Assembly (NCBI GenBank): GCA_963769905.1
Contig: CAVYNG010000002.1
Location: 1,798,001-1,862,000, forward strand
Direction of reading: 5' to 3'
From: Bog-756 sp963769905
GTDB taxonomy: Bacteria; Actinomycetota; Acidimicrobiia; Acidimicrobiales; RAAP-2
DNA: 64,000 bases
The position numbers and the translations under genes were made by a program. This document shows, in pieces, positions 17,644 to 25,999 of this stretch (positions are counted from its first letter, which is position 1; every line of letters begins with the position of its first letter). Below the pieces are notes generated by a model. It was not told where the DNA came from. It was given only the letters and a program-made list of their open reading frames with translations, and did no database searches.

Positions 17644-19031
17644 CCGACCATCCGTCCGCTGTCTCCGGTCGGGAGCGCGCGCTGGCCCTCGTCTCGCTGG
17701 CTGCGACCGCCCTACTCGCCGTCGCCGTCGTCGTCTTCGTGCTGGACCACGCGATCTACGTCGTCCTGTCCCTCGCCGGCTTCGTCGTGTGCGTCGCGGG
17801 GGCCTGGTGGACGGTCACCGAGACAGCTCTTCGCCGCGCTCTCGGCGTGATCGCCCTCGTCGTCGGTGCCGGCGCGATCGCCGCGGCGCTCCTCGGCGCC
17901 GCCCGCGACGGGGACCAACGGCTGCTCCACCTCGCGGTGGCCGCGGTCCTCCTGGTGGCTGCCGTGGTCGCGGCACGGAGTGCCGTGGCCGGCGACGTCC
18001 GCGCGAGCGCCAACCACCTCGGTCGTCCGGTTCCCCGGCCGACCCACCCGGTCCTGATCTGCAATCCGTGGTCGGGGGGAGGCAAGGTCGAGCGATTCGG
18101 TCTGGTCTCGCTGGCGTCCTCGCTCGGCGTCGAGACCGTCCTGCTCGACGCGGGGCTGGACCTCGAACAGCTCGCACGGGATGCGGTCGCCCGCGGCGCC
18201 GACTGCCTGGGAATGGCCGGGGGCGACGGCTCGCAGGCCCTGGTGGCCTCCATCGCGGTCGAGGCAGGTCTGCCATTCGTGTGCGTGTCGGCCGGCACGC
18301 GCAACCACTTCGCCCTCGACCTCTGCCTCGACCGTGACGATCCCCGTCACACCCTCGACGCCTTCCGCGACGCGATCGAGCGCCCGGTCGACTTCGCCAC
18401 CGTCAACGGACGCTTCTTCGTCAACAACGTGTCGCTCGGCCTCTATGCGACCATCGTTCAACAGGAGGGCTACCGGGAGGCAAAGGCCGAGACGTCGCGG
18501 ACCCTCCTGCCGCAGCTGCTCGGCAGGACCGAGCACCCCTTCGACCTCCAGTTCACGATGCCGGACGGGAGGGAGGTCGACGGCGCCTTCCTCGTCCAAG
18601 TGTCGAACAACCCCTACGTGGTCGCGGCCTCGGCCGACCTCTCGCAGCGCCGACGACTCGACTCGGGACGGCTGGGTGTCTTCGCGGTGGCCGCGACGAG
18701 CGGGGCCCATGCCGCCGACGTCGTGACCCACGCACTGACCGGGCGGAGCTCCAAGAGCGGGCACGCCTTCGAGTTCACGACCGAAGAGTTCGAAGTCCGA
18801 TCGCGGTCGGGCCGAGCCTACGTCGGCGTCGACGGGGAGGCCCTCGAGCTCGAGACGCCGCTCCGCTTCGGCATCCATCCCCAAGGACTGCGGTTGTTGG
18901 TCCCGAAAGGCAACCTCGAGCAGGCGGCCCGACGTGGGGCGCGAGCCGTCACAGTTCGAGACCTGTTCTCACTCGTCCGCGGGGGAAGGGCAGAACCGGC
19001 TCAGACGGGGAGCTCCTCGCGCTCGCCGTAG
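17637..19031 (+). CDS. Membrane-linked diacylglycerol kinase-family protein
   Basis: 464 aa. Four hydrophobic helices (residues about 15-125) precede a DAGK catalytic domain with NPWSGGGKVERF, the nucleotide-binding GGDGS motif and SAGTRNHFALDL, then the C-terminal beta domain ending HPQGLRLLVPKG. The family phosphorylates diacylglycerol, sphingoid bases or related lipids with ATP; the exact lipid is unknown. The GTG start overlaps the stop of the propeller gene, implying translational coupling. The 3' end overlaps the convergent DUF7144-like gene by 31 bp. Confidence 0.82.
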   Translation: MVTDHPSAVSGRERALALVSLAATALLAVAVVVFVLDHAIYVVLSLAGFVVCVAGAWWTVTETALRRALGVIALVVGAGAIAAALLGAARDGDQRLLHLAVAAVLLVAAVVAARSAVAGDVRASANHLGRPVPRPTHPVLICNPWSGGGKVERFGLVSLASSLGVETVLLDAGLDLEQLARDAVARGADCLGMAGGDGSQALVASIAVEAGLPFVCVSAGTRNHFALDLCLDRDDPRHTLDAFRDAIERPVDFATVNGRFFVNNVSLGLYATIVQQEGYREAKAETSRTLLPQLLGRTEHPFDLQFTMPDGREVDGAFLVQVSNNPYVVAASADLSQRRRLDSGRLGVFAVAATSGAHAADVVTHALTGRSSKSGHAFEFTTEEFEVRSRSGRAYVGVDGEALELETPLRFGIHPQGLRLLVPKGNLEQAARRGARAVTVRDLFSLVRGGRAEPAQTGSSSRSP

Positions 19032-19390
19032 GCGATGAGCCCGTAGACGACCAGCGAACCGAGGACGACATAGGTCAGCGACCAGATCGGGTAGTAGGGC
19101 ATCCACCAGATCGAGCTGATGATCCAGATCGCGGCGGCGATGACGCCGATCCACCTCGCGAACTGCGAGCGCACGAAGACGCCGAGCCCGGAGAGGAACA
19201 AGATGATCGCGACGGCGAGGTACACCCAGCCGTAGGTCTTCAGACTGTGGCCGAAGATGGCGCCTTCGAAGCTCGAAGGAAGGCTCCCGTGATAGCTGAA
19301 TGCCCAGATCGCATCGAAGAAGCGCATCACGCCACCGATGATCAGCATGATGCCGGCGAATGCGAGCCAACCGCTTCCACGCTCGTCCAT
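19001..19390 (-). CDS. Four-helix membrane protein of the DUF7144 type
   Basis: 129 aa. It starts MDERGSGWLAFAGIMLIIGG, then four hydrophobic segments and a short acidic C-terminus; the pattern GWLAFAGxMLxIxGxxR is that of the actinobacterial DUF7144 membrane family, of unknown function. ATG 19390 was chosen because GGGGGAAG lies just upstream; the open frame extends 42 codons further without homology. A perfect 14-bp palindrome lies in its leader. The 3' end overlaps the lipid-kinase gene. Confidence 0.8.
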   Translation of the reverse strand: MDERGSGWLAFAGIMLIIGGVMRFFDAIWAFSYHGSLPSSFEGAIFGHSLKTYGWVYLAVAIILFLSGLGVFVRSQFARWIGVIAAAIWIISSIWWMPYYPIWSLTYVVLGSLVVYGLIAYGEREELPV

Positions 19391-19406
19391 GACTTCCCCC
19401 TTCCGT

Positions 19407-19420
19407 TCGGTGATCACCGA
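19407..19420. promoter_or_regulatory. Perfect 14-bp palindrome in the DUF7144 leader
   Basis: TCGGTGATCACCGA is self-complementary and lies 16 bp upstream of the ATG at 19390. It could be a repressor site or a small hairpin in the leader. Confidence 0.4.
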
Positions 19421-19857
19421 CCGACCGGCAATCACACGTGATCCGTCGTCGAAAATTACCCGGGCACGTATCGCGACCGTGGGATACCCCACGCGTTCCT
19501 CCGAGCTGTGACGCACGCTGATCCGGCGCTTGGTTTGTGAATTCCGTCACGCACGCCGGCCAAGGGAGCCGACCGGTGTTGTGAGTGCGGGTCGACCCCT
19601 TCGCGGTGAGCGTCGTCGAGTTCTCGCTTCGTTCCCTCTCGTCTCGACCCGCCCACACGCCCTCTTCGTCGGTCTTCTGTTCTTCGCGACATCGGCACCG
19701 GCGCCGCCGGTCGGCCTCGCACCGGGCCCGGCCGACGCGGTGACCGTGGTGCGCTCGGACGTCTTCCGCAGACCATGCTCCAGAGGCTGTGACCTGGAGA
19801 TTCGGGGTGCGGGTGAGCCTCGGTAAAGAAGCGCTCCCGCACGGTCGATAACCGAAT
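19421..19857. other. 437-bp intergenic stretch
   Basis: This divergent region between the DUF7144 and GGDEF genes is somewhat less GC-rich than its surroundings. A short open frame on the plus strand (19530-19826) has Arg-rich, unconvincing sequence. A TAATTT hexamer on the minus strand around 19455 could be the -10 of the DUF7144 gene. No RNA gene or repeat is seen. Confidence 0.4.
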
Positions 19858-21348
19858 GTGCACTTCGACCTGGCGCGACCCTCCCAACGGCAGCTGCGGG
19901 ACGGCGTCGTCTGCGGCCTCATCGCGGAGTCGATCATCATCCCGGTCCTGATCCTGGTCACCCTGGTCGACCACCACGTGATCCGGTGGAACTACATCGC
20001 CGCGGCGGTGGGATGCATCCTCGCCTCGATCGTGTATCTGGCCTTCTTCGTGGCGGTGACCAAGGGGAAGGCGAGCCTCACCGCACAGGCGAACGCCTGG
20101 TTCGCGATCGTGTGCCTCGCGCTGTCCGCGCTGGCCTTCATCGAGCTCGCGTCCACGAGCCCGTACGGGCCGTACTCGCCCGCGATGTTGGTGGGTGTGG
20201 TCTTCGTCTGCATCGTCGGTGACCGTCGCATGCAGGTGGTGGTCGGCGGCTACGCGATCGCGCTGATCGCCCTGATCACTTGGGTGGAGGGGCTACGTGG
20301 GACCGAGTTCACGATCAGCGTCGCCGTCTACGCGTGCACGATCGTGGTGATCACCCTCATCTGTGCCCGCACGGTCGGATCTCTCACCGGCAACGTGAAC
20401 TTCCAACAGGCCACCGCGGAGCTGACCGAGGTCTTCGACGACTTCGACCTGGGATCGGTGACCTCCGGTCGCGACGCTTTTCAGACGATCTTCTCGCGCG
20501 GCCTTCCACTCGTCGAGAACATCCTTCCGTCCACACGAGTCGCCGTGTTCACCCGGAACGCGGCCCTCGAGCGCTTCACCCTCCTCGCGGCGTGGCCGCC
20601 GAACGGGCACGACGTCTCGGAGTTGGGCAGGCTCCCCCAGCTGACAGAGGCGCTCGTCACCGACATGGTGACACTCGATCCGCAGCACTGCGTGATCCCG
20701 GTCGGCTACACGGCCGACGGAGAGTTGGTCATGGCGGTCGAGCGGAGCTCTTCGGGTGCCCGTGCCGACGAGTACTCGAGGGAGGCAGCCGAATTCCTCG
20801 CCTCGGCCTTCTTGCGGGTGACCAGCCGAGCGAACTTCGTCAACGGGCTCCAGGCCGAAAGCCGTACCGACCCGCTGACCGGACTCGCCAACCGTCGCAG
20901 CCTCTTCGAGCGCATCGAGGTCGAGATGGCCCACGCCCTCCGATCCGAAACCCCGCTCAGCGTGGCGATGATCGACCTCGATCACTTCAAGGACTACAAC
21001 GATCGCTTCGGTCACGTGGCCGGCGACACGGTGCTGCGCTCGATTGCGGCCGTGCTGGTCTCGAACGTCCGGGGGCAGGACATGGTGGCCCGCTACGGCG
21101 GCGAGGAGTTCTGCCTCGTGATGCCCGAGACCGATCTGGTCGGGGGGCACCATCTGCTCGACAAGCTTCGTACCGGTGGACGAGATGCGACGTCGGACTT
21201 CGGGGTGACCCTGTCGGCGGGACTGACCAGCTGGGACGGTATCGAGGACACCACCTCGTTCATCGAGCGCGCCGACCAGGCGCTCTACCGCGCGAAGGAG
21301 ACCGGCCGAAACCGGGTGGTCTCGATCCAGGCGGTCAACGAGTACTGA
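19858..21348 (+). CDS. Membrane diguanylate cyclase (GGDEF)
   Basis: 496 aa. About six membrane helices (residues about 15-175) are followed by a GAF-like central region and a C-terminal GGDEF domain with active-site GGEEF in ARYGGEEFCLVMPE and an RxxD inhibitory site (RGQD) five residues before it. DPLTGLANRRSLFERIE marks the start of the domain. No EAL or HD-GYP domain is present, so it should synthesise c-di-GMP. The start GTG 19858 has no clear Shine-Dalgarno; GATAAC ends 5 nt upstream. It is monocistronic. Confidence 0.9.
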   Translation: MHFDLARPSQRQLRDGVVCGLIAESIIIPVLILVTLVDHHVIRWNYIAAAVGCILASIVYLAFFVAVTKGKASLTAQANAWFAIVCLALSALAFIELASTSPYGPYSPAMLVGVVFVCIVGDRRMQVVVGGYAIALIALITWVEGLRGTEFTISVAVYACTIVVITLICARTVGSLTGNVNFQQATAELTEVFDDFDLGSVTSGRDAFQTIFSRGLPLVENILPSTRVAVFTRNAALERFTLLAAWPPNGHDVSELGRLPQLTEALVTDMVTLDPQHCVIPVGYTADGELVMAVERSSSGARADEYSREAAEFLASAFLRVTSRANFVNGLQAESRTDPLTGLANRRSLFERIEVEMAHALRSETPLSVAMIDLDHFKDYNDRFGHVAGDTVLRSIAAVLVSNVRGQDMVARYGGEEFCLVMPETDLVGGHHLLDKLRTGGRDATSDFGVTLSAGLTSWDGIEDTTSFIERADQALYRAKETGRNRVVSIQAVNEY

Positions 21349-21390
21349 CCCGCGATCCGGGCGGGGCGCCGTTCCCGCCGCGGCGCCCTC

Positions 21391-21435
21391 AGCCGTCGTG
21401 CGGTCGGCCGTCGTGCGGTCAGCCGTCGTGCCGCA
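21391..21435. repeat. Three imperfect 15-bp tandem repeats at a gene end
   Basis: Units start at 21391, 21406 and 21421 (consensus RGCCGTCGTGCGGTC). The third unit contains the last codons and stop of the small minus-strand gene, so that gene's 3' end has been duplicated downstream. Confidence 0.8.
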
Positions 21436-21589
21436 GCACCAGGTAGACGTTGTCGTCGACGACGAAGGAACCGACGATCAGGTACCCCTCTCGAGCCGCC
21501 GCGTCCAGTTCGGACTCGAGCTCGACCCGGCGTTCTCCGACGACGAGCCGACCCCCGTGCACTCGCAGCACCCGGTGATGCACGGTCAT
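21419..21589 (-). CDS. Small hypothetical protein, DUF4177-like
   Basis: 56 aa, beginning MTVHHRVLRVHGGRLVVGE and ending YLVLRHDG. The pattern of two beta strands, a helix (ELDAAAREGYLIVGSF) and a final strand resembles DUF4177-type small proteins, but this is a weak resemblance. Its ATG overlaps the TGA of the upstream PIG-L gene (ATGA), so it is translationally coupled to it. Function unknown. Confidence 0.6.
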   Translation of the reverse strand: MTVHHRVLRVHGGRLVVGERRVELESELDAAAREGYLIVGSFVVDDNVYLVLRHDG

Positions 21590-22398
21590 GGCCGAGAGGA
21601 AGGCCCGAGGACCAGCGCGTCCTCCCGCGACCCCGCGGGGCGGTCGTACTCGGGCCGGGCCCGGATGTACCACTCGGTTCCCCACACCCGCGAAAAGGCC
21701 TCGTCGGGCATCGCGAGGAAGAAGCTCTCCTCGCTGATCTGGCTCGCGTGCGCCCGCATCGCCTCGCGCTTGGCACCGAGCCAGCGCGTGACGTCGACCG
21801 CCGTGGTGATCCGCTCGGCGGGCTCGCCGAAGGAGTCGAGATCGTCGGGAGTCGGGTCCTGCATCGACCAGTCGGTACCTTCGGACTCGCGGATCAGTTC
21901 CCGGACGTGGTCTCGATCGATGGTCGACAGGTAGACGACCGGGGTCGACGCCAGAGCCGCCGCCCGCATACCGACCCGATGGACCTGGATGTGGTCGGGA
22001 TGCCCGTAGCCGCCGTGATCGTCGTAGATGACCAGGACGTCGCTCGCCACCTCGCGGAGGATGCCCGCGAGCCGTTCCGCTGCCTCGTCGAGGTCCGCCG
22101 ACGCGAACGAGCCGTCACGGTCGTTGCTGTCCTCACCCGCCATCCCGGAGTCGAGGTAGTCGAGGAAGAAGCGACGGTCGACGCCGAGGACGCGCCCGGC
22201 TGCGGCGAGCTCGACCTCGCGCCGCTCGGCCAGCGACTCGCCGGCCTGCAGCAAACCGTCGGGCACCTCGCCCAGCTCTCCACGCGTCGCGGTCACCAGC
22301 ACCACCCGATGGCCCTCTTCGGCGAGCGAGGCCATCGTCCCACCGGTGATGATGGCCTCGTCGTCGGGGTGCGCGTGGAAGAAGGTCACGGTTGTCAC
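21586..22398 (-). CDS. PIG-L family Zn-dependent deacetylase
   Basis: 270 aa. The metal site HAHPDDEAI near the N-terminus and GHPDHIQVHRVG are the signature of the LmbE/PIG-L family that includes MshB (mycothiol synthesis) and Mca. It is more similar in motif spacing to generic actinobacterial PIG-L proteins than to the Mca-like gene at 31649-32569, so MshB activity is possible but not shown. The start GTG 22398 has TAGGGT 7 nt upstream. A small gene follows with an ATGA overlap. Confidence 0.82.
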   Translation of the reverse strand: MTTVTFFHAHPDDEAIITGGTMASLAEEGHRVVLVTATRGELGEVPDGLLQAGESLAERREVELAAAGRVLGVDRRFFLDYLDSGMAGEDSNDRDGSFASADLDEAAERLAGILREVASDVLVIYDDHGGYGHPDHIQVHRVGMRAAALASTPVVYLSTIDRDHVRELIRESEGTDWSMQDPTPDDLDSFGEPAERITTAVDVTRWLGAKREAMRAHASQISEESFFLAMPDEAFSRVWGTEWYIRARPEYDRPAGSREDALVLGPSSRP

Positions 22399-22405
22399 CT
22401 GCGGG

Positions 22406-22411
22406 ACCCTA
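22406..22411 (-). promoter_or_regulatory. -10 element TAGGGT, leaderless type
   Basis: On the minus strand TAGGGT is 7 nt before the GTG of the PIG-L deacetylase gene. Confidence 0.55.
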
Positions 22412-22470
22412 CCGGGAGGCCGGCTCTGGCGCGCCAGGTTGCGACTCCGGCCCGCTCGCTCGGCGGGCTG

Positions 22471-22815
22471 TCATCCGAAGGGAAGCTGCGGCGCGTCGGC
22501 GAGCGAGGGGCGCGGCGCGGTGCGCCCTGTGCGGCCACCGGAGCCGGAGCTCGCCGGTGCGAAGATGCGCTCGGGGCGGAAGGAGCGGACCGTGTGCTCC
22601 CCGGCGCTGCCACCGACCACCTCGATCGACTCGGTTCCGTTGCGACGGTTGAGCACATGTGCGCGGAACTCCCATGTCGTCCGCCTGCCGGCCGTGCCGG
22701 CGACCTCCACCGGGTCACCGGCGCGCAGGCCGTTCCACCGCTCCGAACGGATCAAGTGGCTCGAGCTCGCCTCGGCCTTCTCCGCTGCCGCCCGGGGGGT
22801 CCTAGCTCGCGCCAA
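22471..22815 (-). CDS. Conserved hypothetical protein downstream of DedA
   Basis: About 114 aa with a TTG start at 22815 that is uncertain. A small beta-rich core runs GDPVEVAGTAGRRTTWEF to VRSFRPERIFAP, with an Arg/Pro tail ending SLADAPQLPFG. Amino-acid composition and absence of Arg/Ser excess support real coding. Similar short proteins (DUF7246 type) seem to occur in actinobacteria, but this is from memory. It lies 15 bp behind the DedA gene on the same strand. Confidence 0.5.
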   Translation of the reverse strand: MARARTPRAAAEKAEASSSHLIRSERWNGLRAGDPVEVAGTAGRRTTWEFRAHVLNRRNGTESIEVVGGSAGEHTVRSFRPERIFAPASSGSGGRTGRTAPRPSLADAPQLPFG

Positions 22816-22830
22816 CGACCCAGGTGCTCC

Positions 22831-23472
22831 TCATGGCTCGGACCGACGCGTCCCGGTCACACTCGAGTCCCGCTCCTGACGGACTACGCGCAGCCGGTGG
22901 AAGAAGAGAATGGCCACCGTGATCACGGCGAGCACCAGGACGGCGTACCCGGCGTAGCTGAACGCCTTCTCGACGTGCGCGTAACTGGCGCCGAGCGAGT
23001 ACCCGAGGCTCACCAGTGCAGTGCACCACATTGCGCAAGCGATGACGGTGAAGGTCAGGAACTTGGCGATCGCCATCTCGCCGATCCCGGCGGCGAAGGA
23101 GACGAAGGAGCGGAGCAGCGGAACGAACCGGCCGAAGAACACCAACGGCTCTCCGTGGCGAGCGAACCACGCTTCGGCCCGGTCGAGATCGCGGTGGGTC
23201 AAAAGCACGTACTTACCCACCTTGTCGACGAGCGCGCGGCCGCCGAAATAGCCGATCAGGTAACCGGCCAGCGAACCGAGGACCTCGCCGAGTGTGCCGA
23301 CGACGATCACGAGCACCAGACTCAGGTGGTGGGGCTCACCGGGGATCTGTCCACTCGCGAGAACACCCCCGTAGATCAGCGCCAGCTCGGCGCCGACCGG
23401 GATGCCCATCGCGGAGACGAAGCTCAGGAGGAAGACGGCCAGGTAGCCCCACGTCTCGAGAAAGTGAGTCAT
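22831..23472 (-). CDS. DedA-family membrane protein
   Basis: 213 aa with five to six hydrophobic segments. The conserved family motifs ELALIYGG, GYLIGYFGGRALV and FGRFVPLLRSFVSFAAG are present. DedA proteins are thought to flip or transport phospholipid carriers and affect membrane potential and envelope integrity. The ATG start at 23472 is the first in frame before the family's N-terminal helix. A small conserved gene follows on the same strand. Confidence 0.9.
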   Translation of the reverse strand: MTHFLETWGYLAVFLLSFVSAMGIPVGAELALIYGGVLASGQIPGEPHHLSLVLVIVVGTLGEVLGSLAGYLIGYFGGRALVDKVGKYVLLTHRDLDRAEAWFARHGEPLVFFGRFVPLLRSFVSFAAGIGEMAIAKFLTFTVIACAMWCTALVSLGYSLGASYAHVEKAFSYAGYAVLVLAVITVAILFFHRLRVVRQERDSSVTGTRRSEP

Positions 23473-23558
23473 GGGGATCCATGTCTAGTCGGTTCCCCGC
23501 TCAGCTGCGCGTCAGGGCGGCGCCTCAGGGCACCAGCTGTTGCGGGGGCCGGCCGGAG

Positions 23559-23564
23559 TACCGT
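23559..23564 (+). promoter_or_regulatory. -10 element TACCGT, leaderless type
   Basis: TACCGT is 7 nt before the GTG chosen for the alpha/beta hydrolase gene and helps to set that start. Confidence 0.5.
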
Positions 23565-23571
23565 CCTCCTC

Positions 23572-24465
23572 GTGGAGGCCGCGACGAGCGAACCCAGGTG
23601 CTCCCTCACGCCTGACGGTCTGGAGATCGCGACCTACGACTTCGGCGGCGAAGGACAGGATCTCCTCCTCGTCCACGCCACCGGGTTCTGCGCCGGGGTG
23701 TTCCGTCCGTTCGTCCGAGCGCTCGGTACCGACTTCCACTGCTGGGCGCTCGACCTGAGAGCCCACGGCCGGTCCGACCGACCAACGGATGGCGACTTCT
23801 CGTGGTCGGGTTTCGCGACCGACGTGCTGGCAGTGACCGAGCAACTCGGGATCCAGAACGCGATGGGCTTCGGGCACTCGTGCGGCGGAGCGGCGCTACT
23901 CCTTGCAGAGGAGTCGCAACCGGACACGTTCCGATCGCTCTACTGCTTCGAGCCGATCGTCTTCCCCACCGCCGGTGGCACCGGGCTACCGCCGGACAAC
24001 CCACTTTCGCAGGGTGCGCGCCGGCGGCGCGAGACGTTCCCGTCGGCGGAAGACGCCTTCGTGAACTTCGCGGCCAAACCACCCTTCGGCGAACTCGACC
24101 CGGAGGTGCTTCGCTGTTACGTCGAAGCGGGTTTCGAACCGATCCCGCCGGAGGACGGCGGGGACGGCATGGCCGTACGCCTCCGGTGCCGACGCGAGGA
24201 CGAAGCCGAGATCTACGCGCAGGGCGCGTGCCACGACGCATTCGGCCACCTCGACGAGATCGGCTGCCCGGTCTCGCTGGCCTGCGGGGAACACACCGAC
24301 GCGATCCCCCTGGCCCTGCTCGAGCTCGACGCGTCGCGTCTCGAGCGTGCGAGCGTAAAGGTCATCCCCGGCATCGGGCACTTCGGCCCGCTGGAGGACC
24401 CGGCGCTCGTCGCACGCTCGGTCATCTCCAGTTTGGTCCCCGGCACCGTCCCACCCCCGCCGTAA
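23572..24465 (+). CDS. Alpha/beta hydrolase
   Basis: 297 aa. The oxyanion segment LLLVHATGFCAGVFRPF, nucleophile elbow GHSCGGAA, and C-terminal catalytic His in IPGIGHFGPLEDP are all present; the acid is likely the Asp or Glu in ACGEHTDAIP. It is an esterase, epoxide-hydrolase-like or lipase-like enzyme of unknown substrate. GTG 23572 was chosen because homology begins just after it and TACCGT lies 7 nt upstream; the frame stays open far upstream only through high-GC antisense sequence. The nuclease gene starts 9 bp after its stop. Confidence 0.85.
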   Translation: MEAATSEPRCSLTPDGLEIATYDFGGEGQDLLLVHATGFCAGVFRPFVRALGTDFHCWALDLRAHGRSDRPTDGDFSWSGFATDVLAVTEQLGIQNAMGFGHSCGGAALLLAEESQPDTFRSLYCFEPIVFPTAGGTGLPPDNPLSQGARRRRETFPSAEDAFVNFAAKPPFGELDPEVLRCYVEAGFEPIPPEDGGDGMAVRLRCRREDEAEIYAQGACHDAFGHLDEIGCPVSLACGEHTDAIPLALLELDASRLERASVKVIPGIGHFGPLEDPALVARSVISSLVPGTVPPPP

Positions 24466-24468
24466 TCT
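24463..24468 (+). promoter_or_regulatory. -10 element TAATCT, leaderless type
   Basis: TAATCT overlaps the stop of the hydrolase gene and ends 6 nt before the GTG of the nuclease gene. Confidence 0.6.
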
Positions 24469-24474
24469 GATCAG

Positions 24475-25293
24475 GTGCCACTCCAACCGCCGCGCTCGCT
24501 CTCTCCCTCCAAGGTCAACGCCTTCTGCGATTGCGCCCTCGCCTTCCGATTCACCGCCATCGAGCACCTGCCGGAACCCCCGACTGTCTGGACCACCAAG
24601 GGCACCCTCGTCCACCGGACACTCGAGCGACTCTTCTGGGAGCACCCGCCGGGTACCCGCTCGCGCGCCGCGGCAGAGACCGAGCTGGTGCGTGCATGGG
24701 ACGAGCTGCAGGTTGACCCCGAGTACACGCTCCTCGGACTCACCCCCGACGAAGCGGAGGCGTTCCTCCTCGACGCCAAGGGGTTGCTCGACCACTATTT
24801 CGAGCTCGAGGACCCCGATGCCGTCGTGACCGTCGGCGTCGAGATCACCCTCGACGCGACCGTCGGCGGTGTCCGGCTGCGCGGGATCATCGATCGGCTC
24901 GACCTCGGGCCGGACGGAGAACTGATCGTGGTCGACTACAAGACCGGACGTGCACCGGCACCGAACCACGAGCGTTCGAAGCTGACCGGAGTGCACCTCT
25001 ATGCGCTGCTCTGCCAGGAGGTGCTCGGGCGGCCTCCTGCCCAGGTCCGCCTTCTCCACCTGCGCGAACCGATCTCCCTCACCGCAGAGCCGAGCGAACA
25101 GGCACTGCGCGCCCACCGAGCGAAGACAGCGGCAGTGTGGTCGGCGATCGAACGAGCGTGCCGGAACGAGGACTTCCGACCCCGCCCCTCTTCGCTGTGC
25201 AACTTCTGTCGGTTCCGCGAGTTCTGCCCGGCCTACGGGGGCGACCCGGCGCAGGCGGCGCCCGCTCTCGGGATGGTCGAGGCCGTCGCGTGA
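24475..25293 (+). CDS. RecB-family PD-(D/E)XK nuclease with probable Fe-S cluster
   Basis: 272 aa. It begins SLSPSKVNAFCDC, has the helical motif GTLVHRTLERLF, and the nuclease core IIDRLDL followed by LIVVDYKTGRAPAP (Asp and Asp-Tyr-Lys). A C-terminal CNFCRFREFC with an N-terminal Cys forms the four-cysteine pattern that ligates a 4Fe-4S cluster in Cas4 and AddB. Free-standing actinobacterial proteins of this type are of uncertain role in DNA repair. Its stop overlaps the start of the PAP2 phosphatase gene (GTGA). No CRISPR genes are near, so Cas4 function is unlikely. Confidence 0.85.
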   Translation: MPLQPPRSLSPSKVNAFCDCALAFRFTAIEHLPEPPTVWTTKGTLVHRTLERLFWEHPPGTRSRAAAETELVRAWDELQVDPEYTLLGLTPDEAEAFLLDAKGLLDHYFELEDPDAVVTVGVEITLDATVGGVRLRGIIDRLDLGPDGELIVVDYKTGRAPAPNHERSKLTGVHLYALLCQEVLGRPPAQVRLLHLREPISLTAEPSEQALRAHRAKTAAVWSAIERACRNEDFRPRPSSLCNFCRFREFCPAYGGDPAQAAPALGMVEAVA

Positions 25294-25904
25294 CCCTGCG
25301 CGACGAAGCACCCGAACCCGCTTCCGAACGCTCGGCAGCCTCCACCACGACGGTCGAAGGATCGACCACCCGGCTTCGGTCGGCGGTCCACGCCATCGAC
25401 GAGGTCGTCGACGAATGGTTCGAGCCCTACCGCGGCACGCCCGCGTTGGACGGAGCGGCGAAGGTCATCACCGGACTCGGCGACCGGGGGCTGATGTGGG
25501 TCGCCACGACCCTCTGGCGAGTCCGCCGCTCCTCTCCCGACCGCGCCCGAGCCGTCCGCGCCCTCGCCATCGCCGGCGCCGAGTCGGCCACGGTCAACGC
25601 CGCGATCAAGTCCCTGGTCGGTCGCTCCCGCCCCGATCGGACCGGTCTCCGGGTCATCGAGGGAGGGGTGCCGGTACGCGAGCCGACCACCACCAGCTTC
25701 CCGAGCGGCCACACCCTGGCGGCCTTCTGCGCGGCGACCGTGATGTCCGAACGGGGGGACCTCGGCGGCAATGCGTTCCTCTTCGGGTGCGCGGCCCTGG
25801 TCGGCCTCAGCCGGCTCCACCTGCGGGCCCACCACGCCTCGGACGTCGCCGGCGGTGCCCTCATCGGGGTCGCGCTCGGCGTCGTCGGGCGTCGTCTCGT
25901 CTGA
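25290..25904 (+). CDS. PAP2-family phosphatase
   Basis: 204 aa. The three acid-phosphatase motifs are visible: KSLVGRSRP (K-x6-RP), PSGH in TSFPSGHTLAAF, and SRLHLRAHHASDV (SR-x5-H-x3-D). Hydrophobic segments between them suit an integral membrane lipid phosphatase, although the N-terminal 60 residues are polar. It should dephosphorylate phosphatidic acid, undecaprenyl pyrophosphate or a related lipid. The GTG start overlaps the nuclease stop by 4 bp, so the two are co-translated. Confidence 0.85.
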   Translation: MTLRDEAPEPASERSAASTTTVEGSTTRLRSAVHAIDEVVDEWFEPYRGTPALDGAAKVITGLGDRGLMWVATTLWRVRRSSPDRARAVRALAIAGAESATVNAAIKSLVGRSRPDRTGLRVIEGGVPVREPTTTSFPSGHTLAAFCAATVMSERGDLGGNAFLFGCAALVGLSRLHLRAHHASDVAGGALIGVALGVVGRRLV

Positions 25905-25999
25905 CGTGGTCTGATAAAGGTGCCATCGAGGAAGACCCGAACGCCGTCCGTATCCGGTCGGTCTCGGAATGGAACCCGCCAGATCGGGGTTGCACCAGC

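Noticed and set aside
19530..19826. Small plus-strand gene in the 437-bp gap
   Set aside because: Arg-rich, no homology signal, no ribosome-binding site.
24475..25293. Nuclease as Cas4 of a CRISPR system
   Set aside because: No repeat array or other cas gene anywhere in the window.
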